From IMG/VR virus record IMGVR_UViG_3300024353_000206, positions 1 to 20,717 of that record: a stretch of DNA of 20,717 bases; one strand, written 5' to 3'. Made by a program: the position numbers and the translations under genes. This DNA is from a virus. This document shows, in pieces, positions 13,203-20,226 of the stretch (position 1 is the stretch's first letter; every line of letters starts with the position of its first letter). The notes below the pieces were generated by a model that searched no databases, was not told the origin of the DNA, and saw only the letters and a program-made list of their open reading frames with translations.

Positions 13203-15341
13203 ATGAAGGGTCTGACAGGTACACTGCTGGCGGCGCAGAAGAAGGCAAGGGCAAAGCCGTACGTCGCGGTGCTGATTCAAGACAAGCTGGGGGCCAACCA
13301 ACGGCTGTCGTGGTCTCAGTGCTACACCGACGCTGTGGACGACCGTCCGATGGCCATGTGCATCGCTGGGGATAACTCGATCGTGCGGGCCTACTCGGAG
13401 GGTGCGGGCAACCTCTACTCGCAACGGGTCACGGACCCGACGGTGGAAGCGCAATGGAATACGTGGAGTGACCGGTCTGCTCAGTGCTCTCACATGAATC
13501 AGATCTACCTCGTGGCTCAGAACAGCGGGACGTACGTCTGGCTGTTCTACATCTCGCGGTCGGACCTGATCCTCTACTGCAAAGAGAGTTCGGACTATGG
13601 CGCGTCGTGGGGTGGATCGGTGACGGTGAAGACCAACGCGGCTGGCAGCCCGCTGGAGAGCGTCTGTGCTGCTGTCAGTTCTGGTACTGACCTGATCTGT
13701 TTCTACTCGTCGGGGGTCGCTGGTGCCTATGACGTGAGGCTGTGGCGCAAGAAGCGAACGGCTGGCGCCTGGGGAGGGGCTGGGGTCTCTGGGAGCGTGC
13801 CGGTGTGGAAGGTTCGTGGTCTGACCTGCCACAAGACCGACGACTACAACCTGATCTATGGAGCCGAGCAGGCGGGGACCGAGTTCGGCTTTGAGACGCC
13901 TGTCCCTCGCGTCTGGTGCCTCTACAAGACGGTGTACGGGAATGGGGTCAACGTCGCTGCGGACACCTGGGCGACTGCGGAGGTGATCGAGCGGACGGAT
14001 GCGGGCACGTCGTTCGCCTCGGCGTGGCCGTCTCTGACCTACGTGGATATGTACCGTGCTCTGTTCACCGGCTACCTGGTGGGCGAGGACTATTCGCGAG
14101 TGGTGCGGATGCGTGGCATCTACGGCGACGAGTTCATGAACACGGAATGGACTGATCCTTTTCCCTTCAAGGCCGAAGGCGGGCCGTTCGGGATGGTCAC
14201 GGCGTACAGGGTCAACGGTGATGGCTACGTGTACGCTTGCTGCTCGAACGCTGCCTATCGAGCGGCTGCTGCTGGGCATGCACAGGTCGACGTCTCCTCT
14301 CGGGTGGTGAAGTACAAGGCTGTCGACCGGTGGACTGGCCACAAGGCGTCGGGGGTCTCGGTGGACTATGGCCAGTTGATCGCGCCGGAGATCTTCGCTG
14401 AGATATGGCTGGACAACAGCGACGGCGGTCTGAACACTCTCGGTACTGGCTCGTTCGCTGCTTTCACTCGTGGCGCCATGGTCGTTCTCCGTCGAGGCTA
14501 CGAGGGTACCATCGGGAATGAGTACTCACCGTGGCCGTCGGTGTGGCTGGAAGATTACGAGTATGTGGTGGACTTCCGCGGCAAGTCCTACCTGGTGCTG
14601 TACTGCATCGGACCATGGGCGCAATTCTCCGGCATGGCTGCTCAAAGGCAGTATCATTGGGTGGACGACGAGGCGACGGTGGCCGCGATCGCTCAGCGGG
14701 TGTTCGCCTTGGCGGGGTTCCGGTTGACCGATGGTGGCGAGGCGTCGGCCGAAATCTCCAGTCTCAAGCCGTCGATAGTGATCCATCCTGGGCAAGACCT
14801 GCGGGGTGCTGCCCTGACGGTCTTGTCGAAGGTCTCGGACTTCGTCTATTGGGAGGGGAGCACGGCGTACCTGAAGGAGCTGGCCAGTGACGAGGCCAGC
14901 GATTATACCTATGGTGGCGCTGGCGAGCACGTGATCATCTCCGGTCGTTATGGGGTTCGGTCCCCTGCCTACGATCACATCGAGGTCTTCTCGGCTCTGA
15001 GTGCGACGGGCATCCCGACGTTTGGCGACGAGGTCGACTATGCGGAGGTGGACCTGGTCGGCCATCGCCTGCAGAAGGTCTTCGATTATGCCTATGACAC
15101 TGATGCTGAGTGTGACACTCGCGCTGTCTCTCAGTTGCGGAAACATGATGCGTCGAAGAAGCGTGGGGAGCTAGTGACGATCCCGAACGTGGGCCTCCAG
15201 TTGCTGGACGTGGTGACGGTGACTGACAGTCGGGCCGGCATCTCCGCGGAGATCTACAGGGTGCGAGGGATCGAGGAAACGTACGACACGACGAAGCCTC
15301 CGCTGGTGTATCGGCAGAGGGTAACGCTGGGGGGACGGTGA
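13203..15341 (+). CDS. tail/baseplate hub protein with propeller-like N-terminus
   Basis: A 712-residue protein from ATG 13203, with a GGGGG run eight bases upstream. Residues about 40-380 are beta-rich with repeated Trp and aromatic strands and one clear Asp-box (ESSDYGASWGG, about 128-138), as in sialidase-like beta-propellers. The rest (from about VDVSSRVVKYKAVDRWTGHK) resembles hub/gp27-like baseplate proteins, ending with RKHDASKKRGELVTIPNVGL and a beta region DVVTVTDSRAGISAEIYRVRG. Likely role: central tail-tip protein, with the propeller facing host glycans. It follows the sevenfold dyad array. Its last 35 codons have a diverged second copy at 18142-18270. The domain calls are pattern-based. 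Confidence 0.65.
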   Translation: MKGLTGTLLAAQKKARAKPYVAVLIQDKLGANQRLSWSQCYTDAVDDRPMAMCIAGDNSIVRAYSEGAGNLYSQRVTDPTVEAQWNTWSDRSAQCSHMNQIYLVAQNSGTYVWLFYISRSDLILYCKESSDYGASWGGSVTVKTNAAGSPLESVCAAVSSGTDLICFYSSGVAGAYDVRLWRKKRTAGAWGGAGVSGSVPVWKVRGLTCHKTDDYNLIYGAEQAGTEFGFETPVPRVWCLYKTVYGNGVNVAADTWATAEVIERTDAGTSFASAWPSLTYVDMYRALFTGYLVGEDYSRVVRMRGIYGDEFMNTEWTDPFPFKAEGGPFGMVTAYRVNGDGYVYACCSNAAYRAAAAGHAQVDVSSRVVKYKAVDRWTGHKASGVSVDYGQLIAPEIFAEIWLDNSDGGLNTLGTGSFAAFTRGAMVVLRRGYEGTIGNEYSPWPSVWLEDYEYVVDFRGKSYLVLYCIGPWAQFSGMAAQRQYHWVDDEATVAAIAQRVFALAGFRLTDGGEASAEISSLKPSIVIHPGQDLRGAALTVLSKVSDFVYWEGSTAYLKELASDEASDYTYGGAGEHVIISGRYGVRSPAYDHIEVFSALSATGIPTFGDEVDYAEVDLVGHRLQKVFDYAYDTDAECDTRAVSQLRKHDASKKRGELVTIPNVGLQLLDVVTVTDSRAGISAEIYRVRGIEETYDTTKPPLVYRQRVTLGGR

Positions 15342-15351
15342 CCGCCGGAGC

Positions 15352-15380
15352 TTGTTGATATCCCCAGAATGTGATATGGT
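15352..15380 (+). promoter_or_regulatory. putative sigma70 promoter for ATPase/TOPRIM operon
   Basis: TTGTTG (15352-15357) and TATGGT (15375-15380) are separated by 17 bases, about 85 bases upstream of the ATPase start. The region immediately follows the hub gene stop and carries no 42-bp dyad element, unlike the phage gaps. Confidence 0.45.
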
Positions 15381-15466
15381 TTGCGGTGATACATCGCGAT
15401 GCGACTGGCAAGGCCATGGTGCACGGGGCAGGCACCATCTGGCGACGACAGGTCAGGGGGTGAAGT

Positions 15467-16552
15467 GTGTACGAATCGTTTGAGGTTCATAATTTCCGAT
15501 GCTTCGAGGATCTGAGCATTAGTGACTTGCAGCGGGTGAATCTGATAGCGGGGCTGAACAACGTCGGCAAGACCGCGCTGCTAGAGGCGCTGTTCGTGCA
15601 CGCGGGGGCGTACAACCCCGGGTTGACGCTCAAGCTCAATGCCTTGCGGGGAGTGGAGAGCGTGAGGGTAGAGTTGGGTGCATGGGTCGGAGGAACAGTA
15701 TGGGATTCCTTGTTTGAGGATTTCGACACGTCTCGGACGGTGGAGATCGTGGGCCAAGTGCGGGGTCTCGGGCCGAGGACCGTTCAGCTCAGGGTCATTC
15801 GCGATGCACAGGAACTAGCGACCAGTACCTACTTCATCACTGGGCCGGAGGAGCGCGAGAAGGCGGCGCTGGCCTCTCGCGCGGCTCAGGTTCTTGACCT
15901 CACGTACGACGAGCCCGGGGGTCGTGGGAGCTATCGGATGATCATTGACGAGAAGGGGCCTCCTCGCGTGCACCCACTTCCGCCCCCTCCTCCCTTTCAA
16001 ACGTATTTCCACACTGATCGCGCTCATGTGCCAATGCGCGAGAACGCGGACCTGTTCAGTAGGTTGCAGGTGGAGCGTCGCGTGGATGCGCTCGTCAAGG
16101 TCCTGAGAATCGTCGAGCGCGATCTTCAAGGTCTTGAACTGATCATGGAGGGTGGCGAGCCTGTGCTGCATGGAGATATGGGGAAGAGGCGCCCAATCCC
16201 CTTGCCTTTGATGGGGGGTGGGATGGTTCGGCTAGCGGGCTTGGTGTTGCGCATGGCAAACGCGCCAGGAGGAGTCATGCTAGTCGATGAGATTGAGAAC
16301 GGTCTTCATCATTCGATCCTCCTTGATGTCTGGCGCGCCGTGGGACGACTGGCGCGTGAGTGGGACGTGCAGGTTTTTGCTACGACGCACAGCTTGGAAT
16401 GCGTTGCTGCGGCGCACACAGCCTTTGCAGAAAGCATCGAGTATGATTTTCGTCTGCATCGGCTGGAGCGCGTAAAGGGTGACATTCAAGCTGTGACGTA
16501 TGAAAGGGAAACCCTTGAGGCGGCGATTGAGACGGGGCTAGAGGTACGATGA
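15467..16552 (+). CDS. OLD/RecF-like AAA ATPase, defence-type
   Basis: A 361-residue protein from GTG 15467, preceded by CAGGGGGTGAAG. It opens with YESFEVHNFRCFEDLSI, the usual first strand-turn of SMC/RecF/OLD-type ATPases, followed by Walker A GLNNVGKT (29-36). A signature-like LMGGGMVRLAGLVL (248-261) precedes Walker B VMLVDEIENGLHH (270-282), and FATTHSLE (304-311) carries the switch histidine. Residues about 60-240 are an insert of mixed structure with a short proline run. There is no TOPRIM domain in the protein itself; the next gene, overlapping by ATGA, supplies one. Such ATPases with a TOPRIM partner are anti-phage systems in OLD and PARIS families. The role here is inferred. Confidence 0.8.
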   Translation: MYESFEVHNFRCFEDLSISDLQRVNLIAGLNNVGKTALLEALFVHAGAYNPGLTLKLNALRGVESVRVELGAWVGGTVWDSLFEDFDTSRTVEIVGQVRGLGPRTVQLRVIRDAQELATSTYFITGPEEREKAALASRAAQVLDLTYDEPGGRGSYRMIIDEKGPPRVHPLPPPPPFQTYFHTDRAHVPMRENADLFSRLQVERRVDALVKVLRIVERDLQGLELIMEGGEPVLHGDMGKRRPIPLPLMGGGMVRLAGLVLRMANAPGGVMLVDEIENGLHHSILLDVWRAVGRLAREWDVQVFATTHSLECVAAAHTAFAESIEYDFRLHRLERVKGDIQAVTYERETLEAAIETGLEVR

Positions 16553-17175
16553 TCACCTTGCGGACTAAGGAGATTAGTCAACCCAACGTACTGGTCGTCG
16601 AGGGTCCGGATGATAACCACTTCTTCGCAGCCTTTGTCAGACACCTAGAGCTGCGCAACGTGCAGATCGTGGACATTGGAGGTAAGACCCAGTACCGCAA
16701 TAGGCTCGGTGCAGTGACCAAGCTGCGAGGGTTCGCGGAGAATGCCGCCTCTCTGGCCTTGGTGAGAGATGCCAATAGCGACCCCTCCGGCGCTTTTCAG
16801 AGTGTCAGAGACGCTTTGGACGCCTTGGGTTTGCATGCACCCCCAACTCCTTTACTGCTCGGTGGCTCTAACCCCCAGGTGATCGTCACGATCCTGCCGG
16901 GGCCTGGGCAGCCCGGCACGTTGGAAGACCTATACTTGAAGACAGTGCATGGTGATGCAGCCATGGCCTGCGTAGAGCGCTACTTTGAGTGTCTGCAAGG
17001 GCAAGGGGTTCCGTGGCCGCGCCAGTTGTCTAAGGCGAAGGTTCAGGCGTTCCTGGCTTCAAGCCCGGAAGCGGATGCACGTCCAGGCATAGCAGCCGAG
17101 AGAGGATATTGGCCCTGGGATGCGGATATCCTTGAGGACGTGAAGACCTTTCTTCAGACATTCGCTTCCCAATGA
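16549..17175 (+). CDS. TOPRIM-like (DUF3226-type) partner protein
   Basis: A 208-residue protein whose ATG 16549 overlaps the ATPase stop (ATGA). VLVVEGPDDNHFFAAF (residues 14-29) contains the TOPRIM-type glutamate E18 followed by D21/D22. LALVRDANSDPSGAF (69-83) supplies the Asp pair D74 and D78, and GTLEDLYL (123-130) a further acidic patch. This arrangement matches DUF3226, a TOPRIM-fold family often found next to AAA ATPases. A nuclease or nucleotide-cleaving effector controlled by the ATPase is the likely role. The length is normal for the family. It is distinct from the longer DUF4435 effector of PARIS, so I call the pair PARIS-like only by analogy. Confidence 0.75.
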   Translation: MITLRTKEISQPNVLVVEGPDDNHFFAAFVRHLELRNVQIVDIGGKTQYRNRLGAVTKLRGFAENAASLALVRDANSDPSGAFQSVRDALDALGLHAPPTPLLLGGSNPQVIVTILPGPGQPGTLEDLYLKTVHGDAAMACVERYFECLQGQGVPWPRQLSKAKVQAFLASSPEADARPGIAAERGYWPWDADILEDVKTFLQTFASQ

Positions 17176-17238
17176 CAGCTGTGAAGGGGACGATCCTGCC
17201 CCGGGTGCGTTGACCAGCCCGAAAGCGGCAGCACCTTA

Positions 17239-17481
17239 ATGATGCCCTGTGAGAGATGCCGCCTGTGTGGCGCTGAACTCGTAGAGAAGGAGGTCGAGAA
17301 ACTCCTACGCGGAGGCGTGCACACTGCCGTCTTGAAGGTCCGCGCCGAAGTCTGCCTTCGTTGCGGCGAGCGCCTGTACTCAGAGCAAACCGTCAGGCGA
17401 TTTGAAGAAATCAGAGCCAAGCTGGAGCGGCAGGAAACGGCAGAGTTCGAAGTCATGGGCCAATCGTTTCAAGTGACGTGA
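17239..17481 (+). CDS. YgiT-type zinc-finger protein (MqsA-like)
   Basis: An 80-residue protein from ATG 17239 (or the adjacent ATG 17242), 63 bases after the TOPRIM gene. It has two Cys pairs, C7-x2-C10 and C39-x2-C42, the second in AEVCLRCGERLYS, the hallmark of YgiT/MqsA N-terminal zinc domains. The ending RRFEEIRAKLERQ is common in stand-alone YgiT-type proteins. These are usually antitoxins encoded just after a small DUF4258 or RelE-like toxin. No such toxin lies upstream here, where the TOPRIM gene stands instead. It may be an orphan antitoxin, or a third, regulatory part of the ATPase operon. The ribosome site is weak. Confidence 0.7.
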   Translation: MMPCERCRLCGAELVEKEVEKLLRGGVHTAVLKVRAEVCLRCGERLYSEQTVRRFEEIRAKLERQETAEFEVMGQSFQVT

Positions 17482-17529
17482 CGGCAGAAGCCAGCCAGGC
17501 AGAAGCCCCGTCGAATCATGCCTCCACGC

Positions 17530-17555
17530 GAGCCAGGAGATCAATCTCCTGGCTC
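17530..17555. terminator. 12-bp hairpin after YgiT-type gene
   Basis: GAGCCAGGAGAT (17530-17541) and ATCTCCTGGCTC (17544-17555) are exact complements with a minimal loop. It lies 49 bases after the zinc-finger gene. No T-run follows on either strand, so termination is plausible but unproven. Confidence 0.45.
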
Positions 17556-17562
17556 AACCCAT

Positions 17563-17610
17563 GAAGTCCCTACGGGACTTGTTGACTGTAGCGCGGGAAT
17601 GCCATTCCCG
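17563..17610 (+). repeat. double-hairpin repeat, copy 1
   Basis: GAAGTCCC-TAC-GGGACTT followed by GACTGTAGCG and CGGGAAT-GCC-ATTCCCG. The same layout recurs at 19150-19201. It resembles REP-like dispersed intergenic repeats. The two copies are in direct orientation about 1.59 kb apart and bracket the hicB gene, the hub remnant and the membrane-protein gene. Confidence 0.7.
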
Positions 17611-17726
17611 ACCGCCGCCCCTCGCCTGACGCCTGGCAACAGATCCTCCCGACCACGCCATGCCACTTATGGTAAACTCTGCTATTAATGAAGGTGAGTA
17701 GGACCACGGCTGCACAGCGGTGAGAG

Positions 17727-17933
17727 ATGAGACAAGTGATAATCTACCCCGGCGAGGATGGATACTGGGTCGCTGAATGTCCAAGCCTGCCAGGGTGCGT
17801 GAGCCAGGGAAGATCAAAGGAAGAAGCCGTGGCCAACGTGAGGGAAGCGATTCTCGCATACGTTGCTGCACTGGAAGAAGACGATCTTCCGGTCCCAGAG
17901 GAGCGCTTTGAAACGCTCGTTGTGGCCGTATGA
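17727..17933 (+). CDS. hicB: HicB-family antitoxin
   Basis: A 68-residue protein from ATG 17727 with a weak site (GGTGAGAG) upstream. It matches the HicB core: VIIYPGEDGYWVAECPSLPG (residues 4-23), CVSQGRSKEEAVANVREAI and the helix AYVAALEEDDLPVP. HicB neutralises the mRNA-cleaving toxin HicA and usually represses the pair. In this subtype hicB precedes hicA. Here a hicA start overlaps the hicB stop (ATG 17930) and reads MTKLPSS before a stop, so the toxin gene is gone. The antitoxin is intact and short, without the C-terminal DNA-binding domain of long HicB forms. Confidence 0.8.
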   Translation: MRQVIIYPGEDGYWVAECPSLPGCVSQGRSKEEAVANVREAILAYVAALEEDDLPVPEERFETLVVAV

Positions 17934-17953
17934 CCAAGTTGCCGAGTTCTTGA
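17930..17953 (+). pseudogene. hicA: seven-codon hicA remnant
   Basis: ATG 17930 overlaps the hicB stop as ATGA and reads M-T-K-L-P-S-S before TGA. HicA proteins very often begin with exactly M-T-K-L-P or similar. The rest of the toxin is absent: no further HicA motif (such as the G-S-H active-site region) can be found downstream in any frame. Confidence 0.5.
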
Positions 17954-18141
17954 AGTTCTTGTGATCTAGGCCGCACGCTCGAGGCTAACCCTACAACTCC
18001 CCCATTCTTCCCCTCACACCTCAAGAGCCTATCGGCCCCCCGTCCCCCTTCAACGCCCACCCTCCACAGGGAACTCGCACCACACACCGCCTCTGCAAAA
18101 GTGAGGTCCCACCACATGTCTCATCCTACCTTCCTAGTGTA
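17954..18141 (+). other. pyrimidine-rich spacer, no gene seen
   Basis: The + strand is strongly C/T-rich between about 17985 and 18130 (runs such as CTCCCCCATTCTTCCCCTC). A long minus-strand frame covers it but shows no recognisable protein and crosses the hicB gene. No hairpin, promoter or RNA gene is evident. Confidence 0.4.
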
Positions 18142-18270
18142 GTTCCCCCAAACGATGATCCCGCGTGGATCTCGGGTGAGATCTACCGTCTGCGAGGGAT
18201 CGAAGAGACGTACGACACGCACAGAAAGCCGCCTATCTACAGGCACGAGGTTACGTTTGGCGCGCGATGA
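18142..18270 (+). pseudogene. remnant of a second hub-gene 3' end
   Basis: The frame ending at TGA 18268-18270 reads ...GEIYRLRGIEETYDTHRKPP and continues IYRHEVTFGAR. This aligns along its length with the C-terminus of the hub protein (AEIYRVRGIEETYDTTKPPL, then VYRQRVTLGGR at 15243-15341), including the same distance to the stop. The similarity fades upstream of about 18142. The DNA is clearly related but not identical, so this is an old paralogue, a homologous-phage fragment or an exchange junction, not a recent duplication. Confidence 0.75.
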
Positions 18271-18307
18271 GGCCTGATGTGTCGTGTTATTCTGAGGACA
18301 ACAGCGC

Positions 18308-18336
18308 TTGCCACAGGTATCAGACCATGATACAAT
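18308..18336 (+). promoter_or_regulatory. near-consensus sigma70 promoter
   Basis: TTGCCA (18308-18313), 17-base spacer, TACAAT (18331-18336): each box is one base from consensus with ideal spacing. It lies about 50 bases upstream of the membrane-protein gene and is the best promoter in the window. Confidence 0.7.
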
Positions 18337-18387
18337 TCGTTTGCGTGACGTTGTGCTACATTATCAATGCTATCGGGAGGGTAGACC

Positions 18388-19047
18388 ATGCCACAGGTGA
18401 CCTGGATTGATCTACCGGCCCTGCTGACTGATGTCGTCGCGAACTTCGTTGCCAACGTGTGCGCAGGCATCCTGTTTGCCATCTTCGCAGCAGCCGTGCT
18501 GTGGTTGGCGGGCAAGGAGCTAGGCATCCTCGGGCAAGCGCGCGAGCGCAAAGAGCGACGGCTGCGAGACATGCGCAGGGCCGTACGACACCTGGAGCTG
18601 CTCAGCGAGGAAGTCCCCTCGCTGCTGGAGAAGATACCGAAATGGCGTGAGGATCTGACCAAGCTCGCCTGGGGAAAGGTGTTCATCATCTCCACTCCGG
18701 CCTGGGACTCGGCCCAGTTGAGCGGTGAGTTGGCCAGACTCGTCGAGCCCGTGCTATTGGAGGGCCTGGTGCACTTCTATGACGGGCTGGCCTGCACCGA
18801 GCGTTGGTTGCCTCTGCTGGCGCAAAGCTGGCTGGTGTCCGAGAACGAGATCGACAGTCCAGAAGGCAAACGCACTGCGGTCATCGCGATGGCGGTCGGA
18901 GGGCTGGCCCAGGCGGGGGAGGTCGGTCACACCCTGATGTGGCGCGTGGAATCGGAGATTACAAGGCTGAATAGCAAGCTCCCTGGGGTAGCAAAGGATG
19001 CTCACGCCAGGGACAGCGAGACGGTGGCCGCCAAACCCGAGGGATAA
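18388..19047 (+). CDS. one-helix membrane protein of unknown function
   Basis: A 219-residue protein from ATG 18388, after CGGGAGGGTAG. Residues about 15-42 form a hydrophobic helix (VVANFVANVCAGILFAIFAA, then AVLWLAG). A strongly basic, coiled-coil-like stretch follows (QARERKERRLRDMRRAVRHLELLSEE), then a helical, soluble domain of about 130 residues with WDSAQLSGELARLVEPVLLEG. I do not recognise it. It has its own strong promoter and stands between toxin-antitoxin genes, as accessory or defence genes often do. A membrane-anchored sensor or effector of an exclusion system is possible but unsupported. Confidence 0.7.
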   Translation: MPQVTWIDLPALLTDVVANFVANVCAGILFAIFAAAVLWLAGKELGILGQARERKERRLRDMRRAVRHLELLSEEVPSLLEKIPKWREDLTKLAWGKVFIISTPAWDSAQLSGELARLVEPVLLEGLVHFYDGLACTERWLPLLAQSWLVSENEIDSPEGKRTAVIAMAVGGLAQAGEVGHTLMWRVESEITRLNSKLPGVAKDAHARDSETVAAKPEG

Positions 19048-19347
19048 CCTCTTCCCTTCGTGGATCGGGCGGCGGGAGACGCCGGACGTCGAACGCCTGG
19101 GGCAATCCTTCTAAAGGGCGTGATTCGACGATGGCGCAGAGATCGCCAGGAAGTCCCATAGGGACTTTTCGATTGTAGCGGGGGAATTCCATTCCCCCGC
19201 TAGCTGCTCTGGCCCAGAAATCCCCGGTCAGTGCAGTTCTGGCCTCGATTGAGCCGGGTAATGCCGGCGTGGTTTGCGTCAGTCCGGCGTGTCTCAATGC
19301 GCCCCAGCCAGGCCGACTGCCATAGCCGGCCCGGTGCAGTGCGCCCT
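19048..19347. other. spacer between convergent genes
   Basis: Apart from the double-hairpin repeat at 19150-19201, this 300-base stretch between the membrane-protein gene and the convergent abiEii gene shows no plausible gene on either strand. The hairpins could act as a two-way terminator. Confidence 0.5.
19150..19201 (+). repeat. double-hairpin repeat, copy 2
   Basis: AAGTCCC-ATA-GGGACTT, then GATTGTAGCG, then AGCGGGGGAAT-TCC-ATTCCCCCGCT (19177-19201; 11 exact pairs). Same order and spacing as the copy at 17563-17610 with compensating changes in the second stem, so the folded shape is conserved. Confidence 0.7.
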
Positions 19348-20226
19348 TCACGTCAGGAGGGTCACCTGCCCCACAAGGGCTTTCAAACGCACCAAGACAT
19401 CGTCCCAGTCCGGGAGCTCGCCAGCCACCAGCGTCTGCAGGCTCGCATTCCAGTTGAGATGCGCTGCGTGAAGAAGTTCGTGGGTGAAGAAATCATCGAG
19501 GTGGTAAAAACCCACTTCGCGGTGCGCGCACTTCTTATGCAGAATTGCGCGGACTTGGTCTGCATCCAGTGTGTGCCCGAGGTCCTCAAGGATTCGCCAT
19601 AAATCGTAATAGTCTCGGGCGTGCCGACGGCTCCACCCCCGCTCAATGATCCTCTGCTCGGTCTGAAGCAGGGTGCGGAGCTTCTCTGCCACAATCTCCT
19701 CAAGCTGGTAGCAGGAGACATTAGCGAGTAGCTCCTCGCCTTCATATCCGTGGATCAGGGGGCGTTTCTGTGGCGCGAGAAGGATCGCCTCATCGTGGCT
19801 GACCTCCAGTTTGATCGAGCAGAGCGCCTGCCGATGCCAAGGAAACTGGACTCGGATCACGAATGCCTCCTGCCCGCGGGGATGGGGTCGACGCTCAGGA
19901 TAGCGTGCAAACTCCACCGCGAACGGCCCGTGGGCTGACAACAGCGCGCTGACGCCTTCGGCGGCCGCATGCAGGGCTTGCGCAAGTTCGTCCTGCTTGG
20001 GAGCACGGTCAGCCGACGAGAAGTCGAGATCCTCCGAGAAGCGGTAGTCTCCGAAGAATAGCTTCTTGAGCGCTGTGCCTCCCTTGAATACCAGAGCGTC
20101 AGTGAGCTCCGCACGCGAGGATACGCCCGCCAAGACATAGCTGAGCGCGTAATCCTTCTCGACCACATCCCGCGGTACGCCGTGCTGCCGTGCCGCGTCT
20201 TGAATGCGATAGCGCAGCGTTCTCAC
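19348..20226 (-). CDS. abiEii: AbiEii-type nucleotidyltransferase toxin
   Basis: A 292-residue protein on the minus strand; I place the start at GTG 20226, which overlaps the AbiEi stop as GTGA. It has the four conserved motifs of the AbiEii/MenT nucleotidyltransferase toxins: KGGTALKKLFF followed by RFSEDLDFSS (residues about 48-71), IKLEVS (about 138-143), EEIVAEKLRTLLQ (about 176-188) and RDYYDLWRIL (about 204-213). The family transfers nucleotides to RNA, notably tRNA acceptor ends in MenT toxins, and stops growth. The length is typical (about 270-310). All key residues appear intact, so an active toxin is likely. A longer start at 20277 would overlap the antitoxin gene deeply. Confidence 0.85.
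   Translation of the reverse strand: MRTLRYRIQDAARQHGVPRDVVEKDYALSYVLAGVSSRAELTDALVFKGGTALKKLFFGDYRFSEDLDFSSADRAPKQDELAQALHAAAEGVSALLSAHGPFAVEFARYPERRPHPRGQEAFVIRVQFPWHRQALCSIKLEVSHDEAILLAPQKRPLIHGYEGEELLANVSCYQLEEIVAEKLRTLLQTEQRIIERGWSRRHARDYYDLWRILEDLGHTLDADQVRAILHKKCAHREVGFYHLDDFFTHELLHAAHLNWNASLQTLVAGELPDWDDVLVRLKALVGQVTLLT

Noticed and set aside
12819-14342. 507-residue minus-strand ORF
   Set aside because: It is a shadow of the hub gene and of the dyad array, rich in Arg, His and Pro as is usual for antisense frames in GC-rich DNA.
15416-15450. Eighteenth dyad element before the ATPase gene
   Set aside because: TGGCGACGACAGG looks like a half-site and ATGGTGC/GCACCAT can pair, but arms and 42-bp spacing do not match the family.
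17554-18117. 187-residue minus-strand ORF
   Set aside because: It is antisense to hicB and crosses the double-hairpin repeat; no recognisable protein features or ribosome site.
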